The notes under the pieces: generated by a model
Databases searched by the model: none
Told to the model about the DNA's origin: nothing
What the model saw: the letters and a program-made list of their open reading frames with translations, nothing else
DNA from: Mycobacterium sp. DL592
GTDB taxonomy: Bacteria; Actinomycetota; Actinomycetes; Mycobacteriales; Mycobacteriaceae
DNA: 64,000 bases
Assembly (NCBI RefSeq): GCF_011694515.1
Contig: NZ_CP050192.1
Coordinates: 4,596,527-4,660,526, forward strand
Direction: 5' to 3'
Position numbers and translations under genes: made by a program
Shown here: piece after piece, positions 1 to 7,064 of the stretch
Layout: each line of letters starts with the position of its first letter
Numbering within the stretch: position 1 is the stretch's first letter

Positions 1-2
1 CC

Positions 3-464
3 GATCCGGCGATGGCGCCGGTGGCCGCCGACGACGGTTTCGACCCGTTCGCTGCCGACGCCTTCTGGTTCCCGGAACGGCCCTGGTATCGCAAGCAGTC
101 CGCGACGATCGCGCTGTGGGCAATCGGCGCGGCCGTGGTGGCCATGCTGGTGGCGGCGGTCCTTCTGGTGGTCCGTGACTCCGGGGATTCCGGCGGGTCA
201 GACGGCGCCGGCACGCCCGACACGACGGCCCCATCGACCACCGCACCGACTCGCTCGCAGTCACCCGGACCGCCACCACCACCGCCTCCTCCGCCGGCGA
301 GTTCGCCGGAGTCGGCGCAGCCCCGCAACACGTGGGTGCCGCAGTACCCGCAGCAGGCCGACAACGGCAGGCCCAACGTCACCACGCCGCAGACGCGGCC
401 GCCCCAGATCAGCGTTCGTCCCACCCACCGCCCGGCGTTCCCCAACCAGCCCGGCGGCGGGTGA
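3..464 (+). CDS. Membrane-anchored PWYR-motif protein with Pro/Thr-rich tail, 5' end outside window
   Basis: The frame is open to the left edge, so the ATG at 12 is probably internal and this is the C-terminal part of a longer protein. The visible part has a P-W-Y-R motif (codons at 81-92), one hydrophobic membrane helix right after it, then a low-complexity tail of Pro, Thr, Ser and Gln with a run of prolines. The layout matches the genes at 483-1085 and 2673-3116 and the C-terminus of the Hsp70-like protein at 7065-9059, so the missing part could be an actin-fold domain; that is inference. The tail would lie outside the membrane. It ends 18 bp before the next gene, probably in one transcript. 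No function can be assigned. Confidence 0.7.
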   Translation, partial: DPAMAPVAADDGFDPFAADAFWFPERPWYRKQSATIALWAIGAAVVAMLVAAVLLVVRDSGDSGGSDGAGTPDTTAPSTTAPTRSQSPGPPPPPPPPPASSPESAQPRNTWVPQYPQQADNGRPNVTTPQTRPPQISVRPTHRPAFPNQPGGG

Positions 465-482
465 CGGCTACTATCGGAACCC

Positions 483-1085
483 GTGGCGCGCGACGGTTCC
501 CCCGACGACCCGGGCAACTACTCCGATAGCGACCCCACCCAGTACGCCAACTACGGCGGCACCGGCGGTGAGGCCTACAGCGATTACCAGCAGTCCGGCT
601 ATACCGAGCCAACCGGCTACGGGCAGCACCCCGAGCCGCCGACACCCTGGTATCGAAAACCGCTGGCGCTGATCGGTCTTGGGGTTCTGACCGCCATCGT
701 GCTGGCGTTTCTGGTCTACGCCATCGTCAAATTCACCAGCAGCGACGCGAACAGTCCGGCGGTCACGTCGACCACCACGCCGACGTCCTCGGTGGACACC
801 TCTTCGGCGTCGGTGGTCCCGGCTCCCGGTGGCACCACACAGACCGTGACCGAGTCCCCGACGACCAGTGCGCAGACTCCCACCACCACCGAGTCGACGG
901 CCACCACAACAACAACCACCAGCGAGACGCCGTCGACGACAACCACCAGCACCACCGCGAGCACCCCGGCGACCACCAGCACGACCGTGGTGACCAGCAC
1001 GACCACCGAGACGGTGACCACGACCCAGCGGGTGCTGCCGACGCTGCCGACATTGTTCCCGCGCCCCGGCGGAGGCGGTCAGTAG
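483..1085 (+). CDS. Single-pass PWYR-motif membrane protein with Thr-rich exported tail
   Basis: A 200-residue protein from a GTG start 18 bp after the preceding stop. Residues 1-50 are polar and Tyr/Gly/Asp-rich and probably cytoplasmic. P-W-Y-R (codons 645-656) precedes one transmembrane helix at about residues 59-82. The rest is a Thr/Ser/Val/Pro tail with long runs of mixed Thr codons, ending in Gly/Pro/Arg. It has no signal peptidase site, so it should stay anchored with the tail outside. It ends 3 bp before the convergent iniC stop. It shares its architecture with three other proteins in this locus. I know no function; a cell-wall-spanning or stress-sensing role near iniBAC is inference. 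Confidence 0.75.
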   Translation: MARDGSPDDPGNYSDSDPTQYANYGGTGGEAYSDYQQSGYTEPTGYGQHPEPPTPWYRKPLALIGLGVLTAIVLAFLVYAIVKFTSSDANSPAVTSTTTPTSSVDTSSASVVPAPGGTTQTVTESPTTSAQTPTTTESTATTTTTTSETPSTTTTSTTASTPATTSTTVVTSTTTETVTTTQRVLPTLPTLFPRPGGGGQ

Positions 1086-1088
1086 ACC

Positions 1089-2615
1089 TCAGGACCCTCG
1101 GGACGCGTACTGCGCCACCAGCGCCTCGGCGCTGCGCACCGCCGCCCGGCACGCCCTGGTGGTGAACGGGTCGTTGAGGGGATGCTCGGCGCGCCGCCGC
1201 CACCGCTGCGCGGCCGCAAAGGCTGCCCGAGGCCCGTCATAGGGCACCTCCGGCGTCAACCCGAGGCGGCTGGCCGCATCAGTGCCCGACCCGCCGATGA
1301 TTCGCCTCAGTGACGCCATCTCGTCATCGGTGAAAGTCGTTGGCCGCGAGCGCAGTTGGCTGAGCAGCCGCAGTTCCTCGAAGGCATGGGTGTCGGCGAG
1401 CAGCGGGTCGATATCGGCGCTGACGTAGGGGGTCGCCGCAATGGGGTAGGCCTCCACGAACCGGCGCAGCGATACCAGCGCGGTGTGCGCCTTGAGGGAC
1501 TCCGACCGCTGCGCGAACTGCTGGTCGATCACGTCACGCAGCGCGACCAGCCCGCTACGCTCAAGCAGCTCATCGGCCAGAGCCACCGAATCGGTTATGC
1601 CGGTGCCTGATGTCGCCGGCCCGGCGGCTCCGGAACGCAATACGGCGATCGAGATGCGGATGCCGAACATGCCGAACCGGTCGAGCAGTGCCGCGCGGGT
1701 CGGTGCGTCGACCGGCAGCTCGAGGTCGGGGCGAACGAACCGGTCCACGCTGAGCATGGCCTTGTTCAGTTCGGCAGGATCCACGGCTGCCAGCTTCTCC
1801 AGGGCGGCGAACTCGCTCTGCCGCAAGGTGCGGGCCGTCAGCGCGAGCAACCCCGACACCGGGACCACCGCCTGGCAGATCCCGGTGCGGTCCAGCTCCT
1901 CGGTGAAGCGGTTGGCCACGTCCTTGGCCGACAGCATGGCGTCGAGACGGCCGGCGCCGATCTCGTCGGCTCGGGAGGCCACCCCGATCACCCCGAGGGC
2001 GCCGGAGGATCCGCCGACCAGCTCGCCGATCTGGCGCAGCAGGGCGATGTCGGCGGCGTTGAGTGTGCGCAGCAGGAACACCACGGCGTCGACCCGCGGC
2101 ACACCATCCTCGGGGACCAGCAGGCGAAGGGTGCGCTCGGAGACGTCACGCGAGAGCGACGACGTACCCGGGGTGTCGATGATCGTGGCGTTGATCAGCT
2201 CGACCGCCGGCCACTCCACGTCGAGGTCGGCGATGTCGACCGGGTCGAGGCTGCCGAAGTCGAAGGTCAGACCGGCCCAGTTGTTGAGGCCGCGGGCGAT
2301 CGGCACGTTGCTGCGCCGTCCGCCGACGTGGTTGGCGGTGACCTTCGGTGTCGGGCCGTGGCGGAACCAGGTGACGATGCGGGTGGCCTCGGTGGCGTCG
2401 GTGGGGGCGATGCTCTCCCCCACCAAGGCGTTGACCAGGGTCGACTTTCCGGCCTTAAGGGTGCCGGCCAGCGCGATCCGGATCGGCTGGTTGAGCCGGG
2501 CCGCGATGCGGTCGAGTTCGTTGAACACGTCGGGTCGCTGCCGGTATGCGGGTTCGCCCTCATAGGCGCGACGGGTGCCGGCCAGGATGGCGCGTACCTG
2601 ATCGCTGGTGCTCAT
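1089..2615 (-). CDS. iniC: IniC, dynamin-like GTPase of the iniBAC stress locus
   Basis: A 508-residue dynamin-superfamily protein. The P-loop A-G-T-L-K-A-G-K-S-T is at about residue 48 and the G3 motif D-T-P-G at about 148; the rest is mostly helical. In M. tuberculosis iniC (Rv0343) follows iniA in an operon induced by isoniazid and ethambutol, and Ini proteins are thought to remodel membranes under envelope stress. Here iniC does not directly follow iniA: a plus-strand gene (2673-3116) lies between them, so iniC probably has its own promoter in the 57-bp divergent gap. The ATG start is next to a purine-poor region, so initiation strength is unclear. Assignment rests on motif pattern, size and neighbours. 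Confidence 0.9.
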   Translation of the reverse strand: MSTSDQVRAILAGTRRAYEGEPAYRQRPDVFNELDRIAARLNQPIRIALAGTLKAGKSTLVNALVGESIAPTDATEATRIVTWFRHGPTPKVTANHVGGRRSNVPIARGLNNWAGLTFDFGSLDPVDIADLDVEWPAVELINATIIDTPGTSSLSRDVSERTLRLLVPEDGVPRVDAVVFLLRTLNAADIALLRQIGELVGGSSGALGVIGVASRADEIGAGRLDAMLSAKDVANRFTEELDRTGICQAVVPVSGLLALTARTLRQSEFAALEKLAAVDPAELNKAMLSVDRFVRPDLELPVDAPTRAALLDRFGMFGIRISIAVLRSGAAGPATSGTGITDSVALADELLERSGLVALRDVIDQQFAQRSESLKAHTALVSLRRFVEAYPIAATPYVSADIDPLLADTHAFEELRLLSQLRSRPTTFTDDEMASLRRIIGGSGTDAASRLGLTPEVPYDGPRAAFAAAQRWRRRAEHPLNDPFTTRACRAAVRSAEALVAQYASRGS

Positions 2616-2672
2616 CGAGCGTCGAGTCTACGGTTCAGCGCCTGCGGTGCCGGACAGCTAGTATCAGCCGCC

Positions 2673-3116
2673 ATGGCCCGGGACACGACGCCGTGGTACC
2701 GCTCCTCGGCGGCGACCCTCGCCGGCGGCCTGCTCGGTTTGGGGATCATCGCCGCACTGGTGTTCACGGTCATCAAGATGTCGGGCCAGTGGAACACCGG
2801 CGAGACCGAGCCCGTCGTCCCGCCCGGCACGCATCTGCCGGAGCCTCCGCACTTTGCGGCTACCACCACCGCGGGCACCTCCACCACGTACACCACGGTG
2901 CGGCTGTCGACCACGGATATCGGCCTGCCGGGCGAGACTCCCTCGAGCACCGCGACCACGACACCGACCGATGGGTCTGCGCCACCGACGCCGCCGCCGG
3001 GCGCCGTCGCACCGACGTTCCCGGGAAGCTTCCCCACCCGGGTCACCCATCCGCCGGGTAGTACCCGCTCGGGGCCGCGGCTCAACGAGACCCGGACCCT
3101 ATACCCGCAGCCTTAG
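2673..3116 (+). CDS. Small PWYR-motif membrane protein inserted between iniA and iniC
   Basis: A 147-residue protein. P-W-Y-R occurs at residues 7-10 and a membrane helix at about 13-35, followed by a Thr/Pro-rich tail ending in basic and Pro residues. I chose the ATG at 2673 because the reading frame further upstream runs antisense through iniC, and because the short polar N-terminus followed by PWYR matches the related genes. It diverges from iniC (57 bp) and its stop is 3 bp from the convergent iniA stop. Its position breaks the iniA-iniC order known from M. tuberculosis. The function is unknown; one of four proteins with this layout in the first 9 kb. Confidence 0.7.
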   Translation: MARDTTPWYRSSAATLAGGLLGLGIIAALVFTVIKMSGQWNTGETEPVVPPGTHLPEPPHFAATTTAGTSTTYTTVRLSTTDIGLPGETPSSTATTTPTDGSAPPTPPPGAVAPTFPGSFPTRVTHPPGSTRSGPRLNETRTLYPQP

Positions 3117-3119
3117 CAA

Positions 3120-4985
3120 TTACCTTGCCGGAAGCAGCTTTTCGGCGTTGTCGATCACCTGGCCGAGGATGTTGAGCTGCCGCTGCAGTTCACCGATGCG
3201 GTTGTTGCGTTCGGTCTCCTCCAGGCGCGCGGAGGCGATGGTGGACTGCAGTGACTCGTTGAGCGAGCGGTTGGTCTGGTTGGCGATCTCGCGGTAGTGG
3301 TCACGCAGCTGGCGCTGGACGTTCTTGAGGCGGTCCCGGGATTCCTTGGTGACCACGAACAGCACGTCGTCGACGAACCTGCGCAAGTTGGTCTTGGCCT
3401 CGTTGCGCACCCGCATCATCCGGTTCTCCATGTCCTCCTTGTAGGCCTTGCGGCCCAGCAGCAGACCGGCGCCCAGCGACAGCGGGTTGAACATGCCCAG
3501 CCCGGCCACCGAGGTCAGCATGCCGAACATCAGTACGCCGCCGTAGGAGCCGCGCATGCTGGTGATGACCTTGTGGCCCTTGCCAATCGGCTTGGCCTCC
3601 AGTCGGGCCAGTGACTTGAGCCTGCCCACTTCGGCACCCATCTCGCGGGCGCTGACCTCCGGCATCTTGATCGCGTCGAGCCCGGCTTCGACGAACGTGC
3701 GGGCCACCTCCTGGGCCAGTGCCTCGGCCCGCTGGTACGCCCAGACGAAGTTGTCGCCGACAGCGTTGGCAACGTCGTTCTCCACCTCTGCGCCGATCTC
3801 GGCCCAGTGCTGGGTCGGGTCGCAGGAGTCGATGACGCCCTCGGCGTGCTGGGTGATGGCCCGGAATCGGGCCCGCAGGTCGTGGTCCACATCGGCGGTC
3901 AGGTCGGCGATACCGTCGTTGAGCACCTGCTGCCACAGCGCGGTCTGCTGCAGGGCGTCCTGAGCTTCCTGCTTACGGCGCTCGAGATCCTCGGTGAGCC
4001 TGCTCACTTCGTCGGGATCGTTGAGGGCAGCCAGCTCCGAATCCACCGACAGCCGCAAATGCTCTGCAGTCGAACGGATCTCGTTGACGACATGGTCGCG
4101 CACCCGGTCGTTCTCGCGGGAGAGCACTTTCTCGGAGAGGAACTTCACGATCGCCGGGAAGTTGGACTCCTCATTGAGCTCCTTGTCGTTGTGCGTGATC
4201 GCGTGGCTGCGCAGCAACGAGGACACCGGAATCAGCGGCAGGTTCAGCCCGGCTCGCTGCAGATGCGCGGTGTTGGTCTCCACAATCTGCCGCCAGAACG
4301 GGTACAGGTCGGTCTTGGTGGCCACGATCGCCGCGACCGGGCAGACCTCGTGTGCCTGACGGATGAACCGCATCTCGGGTTCGGTGAACTCCTGGCTGGT
4401 GTCGCTGACCATCAGCATGGCGTCGGCGTCGGGCAGCAGGCCCAGGGTCGCCGACAGGTGCGGCTGGCCGTGACCGCCGACGCCCGGGGTGTCGATCAAA
4501 GTCAGGCCGCCCTTGAGTAGCGGGCTGGGGGCGCCGACCTCCACTCGCAGCACCTCGCGTCCGCCGGCCTGCGGGGCACGCCGCAGGTCGTGGCGGATGT
4601 CGGCCACCGGGATGTCGACGACCTGGGGTTCCAGGCCCTCCCCGGCCGAGACGATCAGCCGGGCGCAGGGCTCGTCGGCGTAGCTGACGACCGTGACCAG
4701 CGCGGTGGTCTCGTCGTCGCCGACGCGGGCCACCGGCACGTTGAGAAGCGAGTTGAGCAGCTGGCTCTTGCCCTGCTTGAGCTGGCCGGCGATCACCACC
4801 CGGATCTGCGGGTCGCAGATGCGCTCCTTGGCCGCGGCCAGGCGGGCCGCCAGGTCAGCGCGATCGTTGGCGTTGGCGATCGCGCTGGTGTGCTCGATCA
4901 GCTCGACGATCACCCTGATCCTGCGGGGGTCCTCCGCTGGATTGACCCGGCCCGGGTCTTGCGCTGGATTGACCGGTTGCGTCAC
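3120..4985 (-). CDS. iniA: IniA, dynamin-like GTPase
   Basis: A 621-residue bacterial dynamin-like protein. It has a P-loop G-Q-L-K-Q-G-K-S at about residue 68, switch D-T-P-G-V-G-G at about 160, a T-K-T-D guanine-specificity motif at about 220, and a hydrophobic paddle-like segment at about residues 475-510 (GGVLMFGMLTSVAGLG). M. tuberculosis IniA (Rv0342) is linked to isoniazid/ethambutol tolerance and membrane remodelling. I chose GTG at 4985 because G-G-G-A-G-G sits just upstream and the following T-Q-P matches the remembered M. tuberculosis N-terminal region; the alternative GTG at 4997 overlaps that ribosome-binding site. It is 81 bp downstream of iniB, with a strong hairpin in the gap. 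Confidence 0.93.
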   Translation of the reverse strand: MTQPVNPAQDPGRVNPAEDPRRIRVIVELIEHTSAIANANDRADLAARLAAAKERICDPQIRVVIAGQLKQGKSQLLNSLLNVPVARVGDDETTALVTVVSYADEPCARLIVSAGEGLEPQVVDIPVADIRHDLRRAPQAGGREVLRVEVGAPSPLLKGGLTLIDTPGVGGHGQPHLSATLGLLPDADAMLMVSDTSQEFTEPEMRFIRQAHEVCPVAAIVATKTDLYPFWRQIVETNTAHLQRAGLNLPLIPVSSLLRSHAITHNDKELNEESNFPAIVKFLSEKVLSRENDRVRDHVVNEIRSTAEHLRLSVDSELAALNDPDEVSRLTEDLERRKQEAQDALQQTALWQQVLNDGIADLTADVDHDLRARFRAITQHAEGVIDSCDPTQHWAEIGAEVENDVANAVGDNFVWAYQRAEALAQEVARTFVEAGLDAIKMPEVSAREMGAEVGRLKSLARLEAKPIGKGHKVITSMRGSYGGVLMFGMLTSVAGLGMFNPLSLGAGLLLGRKAYKEDMENRMMRVRNEAKTNLRRFVDDVLFVVTKESRDRLKNVQRQLRDHYREIANQTNRSLNESLQSTIASARLEETERNNRIGELQRQLNILGQVIDNAEKLLPAR

Positions 4986-5027
4986 TTGTCCTCCCACTGC
5001 TCGCCATCAACACCGTATGCGCACGCC

Positions 5028-5060
5028 GGCGGCGGGGACCGTCAACCGGTCCCCGCCGCC
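5028..5060 (-). other. GC-rich hairpin between iniB and iniA
   Basis: Perfect 13-bp arms (GGCGGCGGGGACC and its complement) with a 7-nt loop lie between the iniB stop and the iniA start. No T-tract follows on the minus strand, so this is unlikely to be a plain intrinsic terminator. It could stabilise the iniB message or reduce read-through into iniA. Confidence 0.6.
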
Positions 5061-5066
5061 GTCGCC

Positions 5067-6074
5067 TCAGAAGCCGAGAAGGTGATTGCCCGATGCCAGC
5101 GACAGGTCGTGGCTGTTGTCGAGCTGGCTGTTGACCAGCGTGGTGTTGTGGCTGGTGTCGAACAACGAATGGTTCGAGCTGTCGTGCGTGGAGGTGTCGG
5201 TCACCGTCGTCGGGTGCACCGAGGTGTCGGAGTGGTCGACCACCGTGGTCGTGGTGGTGGCCTCGGTCTGGGTGTGCGACGGGGCGTTCACCGAGTTGCC
5301 GCTGTTGGTCGAGGTGTGTCCGTCGATCACCGTGATGCCGCCGCCGCCGGCGTCGCCGCCCGAGGTGCGGCCGCCACCGATGCCGATCAGGCTGCTGCCG
5401 CCCGAGGCGCCGCCACCGTTGCCGCCGCTGGCATCCACATTGTGGAAGACCGGCCCGCCGTTGTCCTTGATGACGGTGCTGCCGCCGGTGGCGGTGGTGC
5501 CGTTGTCGTCGATCTGACCATGTCCCACAGCGACATTCGAGCCGGTGCCGGCAAGCACGTGGCCGTTGTTGACGTCGTTGTTATTGCCGAGGACCGCGCC
5601 GTCACCGCTGACGATGTCGCCGTGGTTGGTGCCGCCGACGACCACGCCGCCGTCGGTGGCGGTCTGGGTCGTCTTGTTGCCGAAGGTGATGTCACCGAAG
5701 CCCAGGTTGAACGCTCCCTGCTGGGCGTTCGCGCCGGCGCCCTGGTTGGGACTCAGCAGCGAGGTGTCGTTGTGGCTGGCCAGGTCGGTCTGCGGGGCGA
5801 AGGTGGGCGCCGGGGCGTACACCGGCTGAAACGAGGGCGCGTAGGCCGGAGCGAACCCGTACTGGTTGGACACGGCGCGCTGCAGGCCGACGATCGGGTC
5901 CCCGTCGCCGAGCGCCAGTCCGGGGACCGCGGTGGCGGCCACAGCCGACACCTGTGCGGCGCTCACGCCGGCGAGTCCGGCATCGCGCAGGGACTGTTCC
6001 GGTGCGGAGACGAACGAGCGGGCGGCGTCCTCGTCGCGGAACAGGCCGAGGATCCAGTCGATCAGAGTGAGCAT
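5067..6074 (-). CDS. iniB: IniB, Gly/Asn/Thr-rich stress protein
   Basis: A 335-residue protein, first gene of the ini group. Residues 1-50 form a small helical domain (LIDWILGLFRDEDAARSF and onwards) that is also found in the gene at 6296-6832. The rest is low complexity: Gly, Asn, Asp, Thr and Ser with many short G-N-N and D-N-G repeats, ending D-L-S-L-A-S-G-N-H-L-L-G-F. M. tuberculosis iniB (Rv0341) is the strongly induced first gene of iniBAC; its biochemical role is not established. An extended intergenic region of about 175 bp lies upstream to the terminator hairpin and carries TTAGGGG repeats, so this is the likely main regulated promoter. Confidence 0.9.
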   Translation of the reverse strand: MLTLIDWILGLFRDEDAARSFVSAPEQSLRDAGLAGVSAAQVSAVAATAVPGLALGDGDPIVGLQRAVSNQYGFAPAYAPSFQPVYAPAPTFAPQTDLASHNDTSLLSPNQGAGANAQQGAFNLGFGDITFGNKTTQTATDGGVVVGGTNHGDIVSGDGAVLGNNNDVNNGHVLAGTGSNVAVGHGQIDDNGTTATGGSTVIKDNGGPVFHNVDASGGNGGGASGGSSLIGIGGGRTSGGDAGGGGITVIDGHTSTNSGNSVNAPSHTQTEATTTTTVVDHSDTSVHPTTVTDTSTHDSSNHSLFDTSHNTTLVNSQLDNSHDLSLASGNHLLGF

Positions 6075-6181
6075 GGTCGGAGCCTTTCGGTCGTGCTCGC
6101 CGGACTGTCCGGCGATCTGAAAATCACGCTATGGCCGTGCCGGGGCGCCCGAAACGGGGCGACGACCCCTCGTCGGCGCGG

Positions 6182-6235
6182 CCCTACTAGGGCCGCCGGG
6201 GACGCAATCGTTAGGGGATTAGGGGCTCCCTAGGG
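6182..6235. promoter_or_regulatory. TTAGGGG repeats and CCCTAGGG palindromes upstream of iniB
   Basis: TTAGGGG occurs at 6211-6217 and again at 6219-6225, followed by the palindrome CCCTAGGG at 6228-6235; CCCTA-C-TAGGG lies at 6182-6192. They are about 110-160 bp upstream of the iniB start. The same heptamer recurs three times at 6950-6991. I infer operator sites for a regulator of this locus; the factor is not shown by the sequence. Confidence 0.6.
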
Positions 6236-6251
6236 ATTCGCTGTATAACGC

Positions 6252-6281
6252 GGAAAACCCCACGTCGCATAACGTGGGGTT
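6252..6281 (-). terminator. Intrinsic terminator after the Rv0340-like gene
   Basis: AACCCCACGT at 6256-6265 pairs perfectly with ACGTGGGGTT at 6272-6281 across a 6-nt loop. Read on the minus strand it is followed by TTTT. It lies 14 bp beyond the stop of the gene ending at 6296, so that gene and iniB are probably separate transcripts. Confidence 0.75.
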
Positions 6282-6295
6282 GACGCGGCGTGAGC

Positions 6296-6832
6296 TCAGA
6301 AGAGGTCGAACCCCTGATGATCGGGACCCGGGTGGGAGTCGTCGATGTGCGAGTGGTCCCACCCCGCGTCGGCGAGCCAGTCCGGGGTGTGTCCGGGGTC
6401 GAGATGCTGGTCGGCTGCCGGGTCGGTGAACTGGGTGGACGGGTCCACGCTCACCGGTTCCACCACCGAGTGGTCCCCTCCGGTGTCGGCGACCACCGCG
6501 GGGCCGTCGTCGGCCGGCGGCTGGATCACGCCCGTGTCCACCGGATGTGAATTCGGTGTCATCGCGGGCGCTGCCGCGTCGAACGCATCGAAGGCGGCCG
6601 TCGCCGCGCCGCTCGCCCACACGTTGCCGTCTGCGGTCGGGTCGGCCCCGAAGGAGGGCACCGCCGTGGACAGCGAATCGGCCACCATGGGGATGAGGTT
6701 GTTGACGTCGACACTGGTCACGTCGGTGAGGTGGGCGGCGGCGATCGAACCGGCAGGATCGGCCGCGTAGCGTGCCGCGGCGTCGGGGTCACGCACCAAC
6801 GACATCACAAAGTCGAGCAACGAGTTTGCCAT
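6296..6832 (-). CDS. IniB-N-like domain protein (Rv0340 position)
   Basis: A 178-residue acidic protein. Its first 50 residues (LLDFVMSLVRDPDAAARYAA and onwards) align by eye with the N-terminus of IniB: L-[IL]-D-[WF], R-D-x-D-A-A, then P-x-x-S and a following helix. The C-terminal half is rich in Asp, His and Pro and looks disordered, with repeated D-H/H-S pairs. Position and size match Rv0340 of M. tuberculosis, upstream of iniB. No enzyme motif or signal peptide is visible. A terminator hairpin follows it. The upstream region carries three TTAGGGG repeats shared with the divergent Hsp70-like gene, which suggests co-regulation. The function is unknown. Confidence 0.8.
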   Translation of the reverse strand: MANSLLDFVMSLVRDPDAAARYAADPAGSIAAAHLTDVTSVDVNNLIPMVADSLSTAVPSFGADPTADGNVWASGAATAAFDAFDAAAPAMTPNSHPVDTGVIQPPADDGPAVVADTGGDHSVVEPVSVDPSTQFTDPAADQHLDPGHTPDWLADAGWDHSHIDDSHPGPDHQGFDLF

Positions 6833-6949
6833 GTCACGCCTTCTCCCCTACCACCGATAGTCACAGCGGAATTCCAGCTGCTGTCCAGAATGCTATCGGC
6901 GATTGCGGTGGCCGGGATCGGTGCCGAACCCAACCCGTGCCGGTCACCG

Positions 6950-6991
6950 TTAGGGGATGTGGCCTTAGGGGATTCGGCGGCGTTAGGGGTT
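6950..6991. promoter_or_regulatory. Three TTAGGGG direct repeats in the divergent promoter region
   Basis: TTAGGGGAT at 6950-6958, TTAGGGGAT at 6965-6973 and TTAGGGGTT at 6983-6991 lie between the Rv0340-like gene and the Hsp70-like gene. A TATGGT hexamer at 7022-7027 could serve as a -10 for the plus-strand gene. The spacing of 15 and 18 bp and the match to the iniB-side repeats suggest binding sites for one regulator. Confidence 0.6.
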
Positions 6992-7064
6992 GGATGCCGG
7001 GGTTCGGGACGGTCAGCCGCTATGGTGAAAAACGCCGCTGCGCGCAGCTGAAGGGAAGTGCGAA

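Noticed and set aside
716..1021. Val-rich minus-strand membrane-like frame opposite the Thr-rich tail
   Set aside because: Antisense reading of Thr codons (ACC/ACG) gives Val/Gly by necessity; it is a shadow of the plus-strand gene.
5067..6074. IniB as a PE_PGRS protein
   Set aside because: It is Gly/Asn-rich but lacks the PE N-terminal domain and G-G-x repeats; its N-terminus and place fit IniB.
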